Positions 25,271 through 35,807 of a stretch of 64,000 nucleotides of DNA are shown piece after piece. Made by a program: the position numbers and the translations under genes. How positions within the stretch are numbered: the stretch's first letter is position 1; each line of letters starts with the position of its first letter. The notes below the pieces were generated by a model. That model saw nothing but the letters and a program-made list of their open reading frames with translations. It was not told the origin of the DNA and did no database searches. The DNA is from Daphnia pulex (taxonomy: Eukaryota; Arthropoda; Branchiopoda; Diplostraca; Daphniidae), in the NCBI RefSeq assembly GCF_021134715.1, contig NC_060020.1, forward strand, positions 6,882,001-6,946,000, read 5' to 3'.

Positions 25271-25884
25271 CTAGTATTTAGGAACCTCCCTGTAGTACAC
25301 TGGAGAAGCGTAGGTTGTGATGTAATATCCAGGTGCCTTAGTGGTGTAGTAACTCGGGGCAGTAGAATACTTCTGATGTTCGGTGTAGCAGGTCGGATCA
25401 GCGTAAGTAATTATATAATACTCAGGTGCCTTGGTAGAGTAGTAATTGGGAGCTTCAGTATAGCAGCTGAGGGCAGCGTGAGTCGTGAAATATGCGGAAA
25501 TATGCGGCCTCTTTGGTATAGTTCCTGGGAGCCTCGGTATAAAAGGCCGCTGCCTTGGTGGTGTAATTCGGGGCAGAATTATTTTTTTGGGCTTCGGTGT
25601 AGTAGTTCAGGACATCTTAAGTCGTGGTGTACTACTCTAGGACCTTGGTGGTGTAGTATCCGGTTGTTGCGTATGTTTTTCGTGCAGTAAGGCGGCGGCG
25701 TTGCGGTTTGGTATCCGCCATGCGCAGGAGACATCGGTACACCAGCCGCCGACCCAGCCATCAACGACACAACAACCACAACGGGATAGTTTACTAGACA
25801 TTATTCAATAATACGAGGCATATTAACAAAAAGAAAAACTAGTTAAAATTGATACAAAAATCATTTAACAGAACATTTACCCAT
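25271..25884 (-). pseudogene. Decayed Tyr-rich repeat (cuticle-type) protein gene
   Basis: The ATG at 25884 (exon 1 only ATGG, donor gtaaat) joins after tctag to a hydrophobic start (MVNYPVVVVVSLMAGSAAG, a signal peptide). Downstream DNA repeatedly encodes YYTTKAP, YYITTYA and YYTEAPK-like units, the style of secreted Tyr-rich arthropod extracellular or cuticular proteins. The reading frame changes several times and TAA/TAG codons interrupt the units. Only the last stretch (PEYYIITYADP to YYREVPKY, stop at 25271-25273) is open. I read it as a pseudogene of a repeat gene. Confidence 0.7.
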
Positions 25885-26200
25885 GATTGCCAACTGATAA
25901 GATGAAGAAGGTAGTTGGTGACAATTAGTACGATGAAGTTGTGGCCATGTCAGAGACGTTCACTCTACGGATTTCTATCACCTTTTCTCTCTCCTTTAAT
26001 AAGGTTTTCTCTCGTGGTGAACATCAACGATGAACACCCGACAGCAACACAACGCCATCATTAACTATACAATAAACGAATTGAAAATTAATTTTCGAAT
26101 ACAACTGATCATTTCAACAATTAAAACAAGATAAAATTGATTCTAGACTCGAATTACACATAATATTTACCCATAATTACTAATAACACGATGAAGACGG
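25885..26200 (-). repeat. Partial duplication of the Tyr-rich gene's first exon and upstream DNA
   Basis: A second ATGG|gtaaat first-exon signature lies near 26170 (minus). The DNA upstream of both ATGs matches: CCTTTTCTCTCTCCTTTAATA occurs at about 25981 and 26271, preceded by similar GAGACGTTCACTC / GAGATGCTCACTC strings. This indicates that an upstream paralogue or promoter was tandemly duplicated. No downstream exon of the second copy is recognisable. Confidence 0.5.
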
Positions 26201-26359
26201 CAGCTGGTAACAATTGATGCGCCTACAATTGTTGCCGCGTCGGAGATGCTCACTCGACTGATTTATGTGGCCTTTTCTCTCTCCTTTAATACGACTTTTT
26301 CTCACCCTTACCTCTCAACTCGAGCCTTGCGGCAATTGTACCTACTTTATAATGGTGAA

Positions 26360-26680
26360 AAACGTCCCGTTCGCACCCAACCTTTACCCCGTCGCAGTAC
26401 GTAATGATCTCCGTGACCTTCGAGCGTGAAGAAAATGCAAATTGGCCTTTCCTTCTGCAGTTGGACGTTGCTGGGGATGGGTCTACAAAAACCAATATCA
26501 AAATGAATACCAAATGGTTTTCTAACACGTCTCGTTCTCACCCAACCTCCACACCACTGCATGGCACGTTTTATGTAATAATCTCCGTGACTTTCGATTG
26601 TTAAATGCAAACTGGCGTTTTCTTCTGCAGGTTGACGTTACTGGGGATGGGTCTACAACAATATCAAAATGAATAACATA
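26360..26680. repeat. Degenerate tandem duplication, unit about 160-180 bp
   Basis: The block containing AATGATCTCCGTGACCTTCGA and GCTGGGGATGGGTCTACAA (about 26400-26510) recurs as AATAATCTCCGTGACTTTCGA and ACTGGGGATGGGTCTACAA (about 26577-26670). It has no coding function that I can see. Confidence 0.6.
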
Positions 26681-28097
26681 ATGCTTATGGCTTTAAACTC
26701 ACTTTTTACCAATTGACACTTTCTTCTTCTATCATTTGACTCGTTTCTTCGGTGAATGAATGAATCTTACATTTCGAACCGCTCGAAGGACTTTTTTTGA
26801 AAATATTCCTCTGCAACCATATCTAAGATTCAAACACATTACAATAATACTGCGCCACTGCTTGTCAACAACTATCAATAGATCGAGTTGCTATTAGCAA
26901 CACGAATGAAGTTGTAAGTTTTTTTTACCAGGTTTTCTTCACCTTGCGTGGTGCCGTGGTCGACCTGGGCGTCGTGACGTCAACGTCCTACCTACCAACT
27001 GGTCGTCTAGGTTTTATCAGTACTTACGACTTTTATAAAATATAGGGTAGGTGAACCTCCAAGTTTCAAAATCAGCAGTTGACGGAAACGATACATTGAA
27101 TAACGAACGTAACAACATTACAAGTTTACAAGTGCACATCCTGTGCAAATCCCAGTTTAAAGATCAGGAGTTGGTGGACACGACAAACTAAATAACGCAT
27201 GTGTAACAACATTACAACAATATACTCACGTTGTAGTTGTAATGTACCTTTACGTAAAATAAGTGTAAGCGTCGCAGTTTTTTGGATGATGAAGGTGAAA
27301 AATAACAAAAAAAAGGTTAATTAATCAACATGCATTAAGATAGTGAAAGCGATGAGAGCAGAGAAGAACATTTACATTTCTTCTTTTGGTTCAACCATAG
27401 TGCTCTTGAACAAAAAGAGTAATAATAAATTATATTTAAAAGCCCAGTAAATTTCTATGATTATTGCACGACATGGTTCACTTCGTGTTCAAAACGTGTT
27501 ATAATACCAGATCTTAAAAAAAATGAAATCTCTATTTAAAGTTTCTTAAACAGGAAACTAAAAGAGTCGGTTACTCGGTTGTCTACCACTGACACTCTCT
27601 TTGATAAGGCCACAAATAATAATTGATCCGCATTTAATCCAGACAATTCAAAATCACGTTTCGATCACGTTCCATTCTAAATCTTGTTACCTGTCCTCTT
27701 GTCAATAGAAAAATGTTTTGACAAGAATCTAGTAAAATAGTGTTTTTAAACAAATTATTGCATTTTTTCACTTAACCTTGTGAATTCAGGAACCCCTGTT
27801 AAACTCCGCAAACGCAAAAAAATACTCGCGGTCACTGTTTCCAATTTTTTTTACACTTGCTATTATGATAGATAATAAACTAGGGCTTATAGTATTATTC
27901 CTAGTTGACAGAAAAATCCATCAAATAAATCCTGAAACCCTGAAATGCTGAAAAAATAAATGACAATATAAATTCATAACCAAAACAGTCTTACAACAGT
28001 TTTTAAAATGTATAATACCACCCAACCACATCTATTTAAAAATTTGTTTTTGTGTGGCATCACTATATAATGATAGAAGTTATAATGTAATGCATTA
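26681..28097. other. Spacer with no supported gene
   Basis: AT-rich DNA. A weak duplicated motif (AACGATACATTGAATAACG and AACTAAATAACGCATG contexts, each followed by TAACAACATTAC) occurs at about 27080-27215. No domain or convincing exon was found. Confidence 0.4.
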
Positions 28098-28914
28098 TTA
28101 CAGAGCCATAGAAAGCCAACCAAAAATAAGTAAGAACCCTCCGTATGGCGTGTACATGAGAATCCAGCGTTCTTCAGTTAAGGCATAGTAGTAGCATGTG
28201 CCAGAAAAAATCAAGGTTCCTAGAATCAGGAGGGTACCAGTCTTGTGAAGCGAAAAAAGATAAATAATTGGTGTGCTCAATTCAGTTACTTTTCCAAGAA
28301 TATGAAAAACTTAACAAGATTATTTAACAAATAAATCTAATATCTTATTAAGAGAAAAAAACATATTATTACCAGTTGAGGTCTGCGGCACAGTGGAACA
28401 CCCAATAAAGCAATTGAATGTAGAAAATGATACTTATTGTTGGCAGTTTCGAAGACCTGCTTGAATTCATTGGTGACATCTTCCTTTTTCAAGAAAGCTG
28501 TCAAAAACAGAGGATAATAATTGAAGTTGAAACATTGTACAACTTAAACTAAGGGAAGTCTTTATACCGTGTGCAGTGCACCATATGCTCCCAATATTAC
28601 TGCAGCTGCTCCTGAAAGACCAGCGAGTCTCAAAACAGGATGCCTGACTCTATAGCCATTTTCTGCATTTCGTTAACTGCCAAATCAGCCTTTGATTTCG
28701 CCTGAAGAACAAGTTCCTGCTCGATTTTAGTAACTGGGTCACTGGTTGAAGCCTGTGAGAAGTTAAACAGAGAAAACAGAAAAGGGCTTGAAATCTTCCG
28801 TAATAGAAATTGTAGGATCTTTAAATGCTGTCAAATATTACCGAATAACTACTGGAAAATATTCCAATCGCACTTTGAACTTACGAATTTCTTGGTAGCT
28901 TCAACAGCATCCAT
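28098..28914 (-). CDS. TMEM256-like (DUF423) membrane protein, with two small indels
   Basis: Small membrane protein of the TMEM256/UPF0451 family. Exons: 28885-28914 (ATG at 28914), 28568-28752, 28373-28497, 28098-28241. The family blocks are clear: RLAGLSGAAAVILGAYGA, then YHFLHSIALLGVPLCRRPQL, then LILGTLIFSGTCYYYALT and GGFLLIFGWLSMAL. Two lesions break the frame: one A appears to be missing in AGAAAATGG (near 28661), where an extra A would give QKNGYRVRHPV, and TGCAC is tandemly duplicated just before the donor of exon 2 (near 28574). Removing five bases and adding one makes the total exactly 160 codons, so these two events account for the whole disruption. It is either a recent null allele or pseudogene, or sequence error. 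Confidence 0.75.
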
Positions 28915-30034
28915 TTCATAACAACAACTGGTTAGCTATCTTGGACTGCGTTGTCAACTCGCAGAAATCGATCGAACAAACTCACCGAGGAAATGGCGAG
29001 GAATCGACGAGTACGACAAGCGAGCGATAAGGATTGCCGGACTGATACGATGTCCGGATGGGCCGATTACGAATAGTCGGTCAAAAAAATGAGACGTTAA
29101 ACGGGTGGATCGCAATAGAATGCCCATTAATAATCTGTCAAAAAATAAGAAAAGCAATTTGCAACCTGTAAATCTTGAATAATAAAAAATGGGTTGTTAC
29201 AATCGGATTGTGATGGATGGCATATTTTTCTGACCCGCTTTTTACCCGATGGCTCGTTGGTCAGAAAACGATGACCCAAAACCCTTAGGGAAAAAGAAAA
29301 TTAAAGCAAGAAAGTACCAGATTAGTAAAATACCCGGCCCAGATCCCCAGTCATTCCGACAGTCCGACATATTTTGTATTTAGAAAGATTTGAACATGAA
29401 GACTGCGTCAAGTATCAAACAAATGTGAATAATGGGGAACAGTATCAATTCCATGTTCTTAAGCGATATTGTATTGTAATTACAAAACCAACAAGCCTGT
29501 TCCATCCGCACGGGTTTTACAAACATGAATGACACATCCATCTAAAACAATTCAGAAAAGTCGAGAAAACACAGGTTCATTGAGAACACAGACCAAGATA
29601 CAATCAAAACTGTCCACTTCGAGACCAAAGTATGCATAAATATCTACAATATTTACAACTGCCTCGTTGAATTTTGGTGGGATCGAACTGGACAAAAAGA
29701 ACAGGACGGGAAACGTTTTCCAATGTTTCACATTTGATATCATCACGGCGAAGCCGTGAAAATCTTGTTGAATTACATGTACAAAAACAAAAGGAGGGAA
29801 AAAGTCGATAAAGAAAAAGAAAAATCAAAAAGATAAGATAGAAGTCCCACCGAACTTGAGATCAATGCTATTCTATTTCATTCTCCCAAGGCACACATAC
29901 CTTCAACGTAACAAGATTGCACACTGTGCAGCCCATATCCCGTGTTAAGATCTCTTCCGATAGTTAGCCTCACTTTAATAACGGCTGTAAAATAGTAATA
30001 GCAGCCTATTTTTCTCTCCTTTCAAATCAATAAA
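28915..30034. other. Spacer between TMEM256-like gene and KDM3
   Basis: It contains the likely promoter of the TMEM256-like gene and the 3' flank of KDM3. No domain-bearing frame is seen; small open frames on the minus strand overlap one another and lack splice context. Confidence 0.4.
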
Positions 30035-33000
30035 CTACATTGAATTTGGGCACGATGACAGTTTGGGACTAATTGTTCGAATCAGTGCCGGACTGCCGGT
30101 AGCAAAGGATTCATAGATTTTCAAAAGCTCCACGAATGTTACGTTCTTAGCGTGGGCTAGCGCCGCTATAGAATCCTTCATCGCGTGGTAGATGATGTTT
30201 TTAATCTGAAGCTTATCCTCGTGATTGGTATGGGAATCAGAGAGGTGGCGGAACTCCTGGGCCGTCAGCTGGAAACAGTGAGCCACCGTCTCGGGAGAGA
30301 CGAAATCCCCCGCCACTTTAATACAACTGTGAAGGTTTCGCACCCAAAAGTAATCGACATAAGAATTAATGTTTTGTACGATAACACACTTCATTTCTCG
30401 GCATTCGTACCTGATGAGGCGCTCCCGCGGGGATGAAAACTGTGTCACCCAAACACTGAAGAATAGCGTAGCCAGCCACTCCATATTCCTTATACAATCG
30501 TTTCCTAAGTTCTCCGTTGAGGTACCAGCTCTGGTCGTGAATAGGATCGTGATGAGGCTCGAGCCGTTCTCCTCGTTCCAGAGCAACCTGCGACGCACAA
30601 AAAAACGAAAATTGAATAAGAAACTGCCGTAATTCAAATTCAACTTTTTTCCCCTCGAAAAAAATACCTTGTTCAAGAAATCCCGAATGCGGTCCGCATC
30701 TCTGGCTTGATAAATGTGCCACAGGGCGCCGGGTATTTCCCCACCGGTTTCAACTCTCGTTCGAGTAAGGAAATCGCATCCCGACTCTTCGACTGCCTTA
30801 AAAGCCTCTGCAATGACAAACAATGACAAGAGAAATGATGAAATGGTTTTTCTTTTTTCAAAAGGAAAGAATGCAGGAGAGGATTTCAAAACCATTACCC
30901 TTGATATGCTCTTCGCTGTTGGCTTCCTTGGGTAATCCAACATAGACCATGACGTTGGCCGCGTCCGAGACGTCAAGGTGAAGATTGGTCGTCCCTTTGG
31001 AGCATAGTAAAGCCGAGCCGTAAGCATTGTACATTTTGGGGCCGAGATCCGGCCGCACGAAGCATTCGGGCAATCGGCCAGCCAAATTCAAACGTCCATT
31101 GCGATGGGTGTATTCGGCCAGTGGGAGGGCTTTCATCAAGTCACTGAATCGAGTTGGCAACAACTCGGCGAAATCATCACCAGGAGGCCAATCCTACATA
31201 TACGAAAAGGCAAATTAGCGATCAATATAATCACACACTTTCTCTTCCCATGAATGAAGTACCTTTAATTTAAGGAGCATCGGTTGACCCTTCTCGTCTT
31301 TGAGTCTCTTTGTGAGACGCTCGAAACCTTCCCAAAACTTCCTCATGGGTTGATTGGGGACAGTGATGCCTGTCATACAGTTAATGAGGTCGTTCTTGAT
31401 GTCCCCAAAGTCTTTGAGAAAGGAATCCGGATGCCAGATGGATTGATCCATAAGCTGGGTCACTCCAGAAACTACGACAGGCTGCCCTCGTTTCCAAGAG
31501 TCCTATTATTATATAACGATTGAGAGATTAGCACTTGGAAACGAAGAGAAAAACGGAACCCATCAAACCCACCTGGAAGAGTTTGTAATTGTTGGGATTT
31601 CCGGGGTCATGCAATCTCAGCAACTTCCCCGTACAGAGCCACGAATGTGGGATGTCTGGATGAGCTTTCAATGATTCCGAAAGAACCATGATGCGAGGTG
31701 GAAGCATTCCACGACTCAGTACCGTCTTGAATGCGTCTCCACGACGCTTAAAGTGCACTAATTCAACGTCAACTGCAACCTCTTCAGGCTCCCCATTAGA
31801 GTATTTGCCTGGAGCGGCAGCAACGGCGGCAGTGGAAGCGTTGGGCGAAGACCCAGCGGCAGCATTTACGGAGTTGGAAGCCTCGGGACTGGGTTCACGA
31901 TCGACTCCTCGTTCAATGACGCAAGAAATGACATCTTCAAGCGTTTCCATGCGTTGCCGTTTAGCGACAGGGCCCGTGTTTTGTTCAGAATTCTTGCCAG
32001 AGCTGGTCTTGGGTGCCGGGCGGATGAGCAGTTCTCTAAGCGTTGAAAAGTGTTCGCCACCTTCCTCTTCGTCGCTGGGCAAATCGGATTCACCATCGGA
32101 CCCAATTGCTGTTGCTGCTCCATCAACAGCCTCACCTTTTACAGCAGCACCACCGTACCCGTTCTTTGACTTGCCCGGCTTCTTTTCTTTGGTTAAAGCC
32201 ACGTCAGCCAACACGTTCAACAGTGACGAACCGGTTTGGTTGCCCCCGTTCTTTGAGTCCGACTGAGCTGGATTTCCATTGACAGGTTTCACAGATTCAG
32301 AATCGACGCCACCTTTACCATCGGCGTCACCGTTTGACATTCCGTCGGTTTTAGAAGATCCGGCGTTCAAACTCTGCAAGGAAATTAATGAAAAATTAGT
32401 ATGAAAGAACCTCACCATGAAAGACAATGACGGACAAACCTTGCAGATGCCATTGGACCCGTTGTTGACAGAGCCGTTTGACTCGGTGGTTTCGACAGAT
32501 TTCTTGCCTTCGGGGCAATCACAAAACTCGGCTATATTCCACTGCTTCCGGTAAGAATGCACCAGTCGTTCCATGCACTCCAGAGCCTTGCCTGCTATGA
32601 TTTGGGTCGGCATCAACTTGTCTGGGTCGTGTCCCGATCGACTAGTACAAAACAACCACCCGTGAAGATCACGCTCTTTATCCTTTTCCTGGGGAAATGA
32701 TGAAAGATTGTTTGGAATTTTGGCATCCTCATTGATATAAAGCAAGACTAGGAGAGAGAGAAAGAAAAAAGTAAAAATATTCCCTACCTCTTTTTCGTCA
32801 TCCTTGTTGCCACTTCCGCTTCCATTGGATGGGGATTTGGCAGCCTTCCGCGTTTTGTAGCAATCGATGCACACTACATAGCCGCATTTTCCGCACGCCC
32901 AGTGGAAATTGAAGAGAGTCGTCTCACATACGTCGCACATTTCACGCACTTCCTGGACAACTCGTTTCCAGGCTATTTGTTGTTGAACTGTGTCACCATC

Positions 33001-35603
33001 CTCCGCCTCAGCTGCCAGCGCCTCGGCCTTTGCTTCTTTTTCCGTTTGAACCATCCAGCAAAACTGGTCGCCAACGTGGGAGAGGAGGAAGAGCGACATG
33101 TCAACATCCAGCTCTTGGACAGACTTTTCCGGCTAAGGCAGCCATAGTCTCAAGTCATCTTCAGATGCATCCCTAGAAAAATAAGCCAAAGACATTGATT
33201 TATCGGAACGATTTGAAAAACAAAAGAAGAAAGAAAGAAAGGAAAACAAAACATACTTTAACGGATCGGAAAAGCCAGCGATGGCCAACTGGCCCGACTT
33301 GGTGTATCGTAGCCGCCGGAAAGCGTAGAAGCGGCAAAAGATGTTGGCATTGCTTTGCTGTTCGTTCCTGCGTCGTTGATGAGGAGTGAGACGGCATTCG
33401 CGGCACTTGGCCTAACGGGGCGCGACTTCCCAACAGGGAGCATCCTGTGAACACGAAAAGAAATGCGAGATATGACGATAGTTATCATATCAAGACGGAT
33501 GGACGGATGTAGTACGACTTACCTGAAGAAAACTTTCGCCGCTCTTTTTCAGCACGGGAACGGGGGGTTTGTTAAAAGGATTGCGCCGACCCTGGCTTGG
33601 CGTTGGGCCCAGACGGCGATGAATTTCCTGGGGCGACGGCGGCGCCAGTAGATCCTGAAACTCCTCCTCCTGCCCGGCCTTTGCGGACTGGTTGGCCCTC
33701 TTTGCTGCTGCTGCTGCTATCACTGTTTCTCTGCCGTCCAGCCAAAGAGCCGCGACCTGCACCACCGGCACCAGACTTGCCGCAACTCTCCTTGAGTGCA
33801 GCCACGGCTCCGCCCTTTTTCGTGCGACCTCCTCCGCCGTTATTAACGTCGTTTTCCGATTCCGAGGCCTCCCCCTCTGAACTGCTACCTCCTGTCGATG
33901 AGGCTGGAGTGGCAGATACGGTGGCGGCCGCTGCTGCAACCGTTTTGGCTCGCTTATCTTTGGTAGCCGCAGCAGTTGCTCGTGGCTTCTGTTTGCCTGC
34001 TCCGGATCCTCCTCTCAATCCCAGAGACTCGCTCTCATCTGTTGCGTTTTGCGGCGAACCCTAACCGTTGATCTCGCTCTTGACGGAAGAAGTTGCTTTC
34101 CGGGCCATTTTCAGCGGGCCTGGGCTACTCCGGTCCACTGGCTCCGGTTTTATATCAACGCTGTTGAAAGTTGGTTTCACAACAACCTCGTCACCACCTA
34201 AGCATTATAAAAAAACAAATAAAACCATTTTATCAGTTGACGTTGTTTTTTTTTACGACACGCACCAACAACAAAAAAAAATCAAAAAAGATAACAAATC
34301 CCACACGCGACAGATAATAAAAAAAAAACATACCCGTGTGTCGTTGAATCCAAGCCTTCTTTAACTTGTGCACTGCTGGTTTGGCGCCGCTGCTGCTACT
34401 GCTGGACGTGGCATTACTACTACTTCCGGGGTTACTCCACGTGCTGTTATTGGATTGTGTTGTCGGAATTGGCTCTTGTTTGACTTTGACTTCTTCCTGT
34501 TTGACGACGACGACAGGTGCTGCAACCACTGGAGGGGATCGGCTTACGGCAGTGACTCGATCTTGTTCCACAGGTGGTGGGGTAACTTCAACACCGGGCT
34601 CGCTCTTTATAACCAATGGGCGACTGGAAATTTCTACCGGCCGATCGATTGGATTACAAGTTACAGGTACTGAAGACATCAAGAGGGGTGGTGTATCTGA
34701 TGGATGGCGCGGAGTTGCCAAGCCCATTGAAAACGCACTGGCCGGATTACTGGGTGGTTTTACTTGAGCCGTGGCACTCGTAGAGTATCCAGCGTTAACT
34801 AATGCAGCCACGCTCATCAATGGCGCTAAAGGGAAATCAACTGGCCCAAGATTGGGGTAAGCCGGCATGGAAATCTGCTGCGGAGGTTGTGCCTGCTGCT
34901 GCTGCTGTTGATGATGGTGGTGTTGTTGCTGTTGTTGCTGCTGTGGTTCCGGCCGTGTCTTCTTCGATTGGGCTTCACCAGTCGATAGGCGGGCAGAGGA
35001 AATCAGCGGAATTGGAGAGTCCTCTCTATAAGTTCCCAAATCGAGTGGTTGTTGCTGAGGCATAGGCGGCCCAGGGCCACCTCGATTGCTTGCGCCAGTG
35101 TTCAATAGAGGTTGGGGAGGAGGAAGTTGATGAGCCAGTGGTGAAAAGGTGTTGTGTGGGTAAATCCGAACATCTCTTCCACGTTCTCGCATCTCTCTCT
35201 CACGATCTCGGTCCGTATTCCGGGCAGTGTGCGCCGGGGGAGGTGCCGATTCCGGTTGACTTGATTTGCTTGGAGTTATGAGTGAAAGAGGAATCGTTTG
35301 GTCTGGCCGGCACTGAACTGATGTTCCACTAGAGATTCCAGCCGATCCGACCACTTGGACTCCAGCAAGTCCTTGCCGACCATAAAGAGCTGCTGCACTT
35401 CCAGAGCCCATGTTCTGCTGCTGCTGAAGCGGTGACGGGCTTGTCTTCTTTTGAATGGCCGATGGAGAGGTGCAAGGAGCAGGTGCCGTTTGAGGAGCCG
35501 GGCTATACCTCATAGCAAGATAGGGAGGAACGTGAGCAGCCGCGGCAGCTGCTGCTGCCGCCGCTGCTGGAGACCGAGAAGGAGAAACGGAGGGTGGAGG
35601 CAT
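30035..35603 (-). CDS. KDM3/JMJD1-type JmjC histone H3K9 demethylase, with lesions
   Basis: Nuclear Fe(II)/2-oxoglutarate demethylase of H3K9me1/2. Eleven exons: 34334-35603, 33523-34197, 33257-33444, 32788-33172, 32440-32688, 31573-32373, 31263-31502, 30899-31193, 30668-30807, 30411-30587, 30035-30343. The first has poly-Ala, poly-Gln/His, SUMO-like sites (IKSEPG, VKQEP) and the family block [12 protein letters not shown]. Next come [15 protein letters not shown], a Cys-rich region ([18 protein letters not shown]) and the zinc finger [19 protein letters not shown]. The JmjC core has the metal motif HLD ([11 protein letters not shown]) and [18 protein letters not shown]. Lesions: in-frame TAG at 34061-34063, 33412-33414 and 33133-33135; a frame slip near 33590-33620; and a 3' splice site reading GG instead of AG at 30344-30345. 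Otherwise conservation is strong, so it is a very young pseudogene, a null haplotype or an error-bearing assembly. Confidence 0.85.
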
Positions 35604-35790
35604 GTAACTATATACAGGAGAATACTTCGGAGAATCTTATACTGTTGTTGTTGTACGTACGTACGTACTGCAGGAAAAGTACGGAGGGACGGAAGAAAGG
35701 AGGAACGGAGGGTGGAGGCATGTAACTATTAGACGAGAGACTACTTCGGAAAATCTTATTCTTTGTTGTTGTACGTACGTACGTACTGCA
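35591..35790. repeat. Tandem duplication (119-bp spacing) at the KDM3 start codon
   Basis: The segment beginning GGTGGAGGCATGTAACTAT and ending with GTACGTACGTACGTAC plus TGCAG occurs twice (about 35591-35672 and 35710-35790). Each copy carries the CAT that forms a minus-strand ATG followed by CCTCCACCC, so KDM3 has two candidate start contexts. The 16-bp GTAC palindrome lies at 35653-35668 and 35771-35786. Confidence 0.8.
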
Positions 35791-35807
35791 GAACTGGGTA
35801 GAGGCTG

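Noticed and set aside
31688-32266. 192-aa plus-strand frame overlapping KDM3
   Set aside because: It is an antisense shadow of a conserved, Ser/Ala-rich KDM3 exon.
33133-33135. The ...CCTTAG end as an alternative 3' splice site that avoids the TAG in KDM3
   Set aside because: It would remove 40 nt and shift frame, and the residues it removes (DLRLWLP) match the family, so the TAG really lies inside the exon.
33597-34064. Pro/Leu-rich plus-strand frame of 155 aa
   Set aside because: It is an antisense shadow of the Gly/Ser/Lys-rich KDM3 exon 33523-34197.
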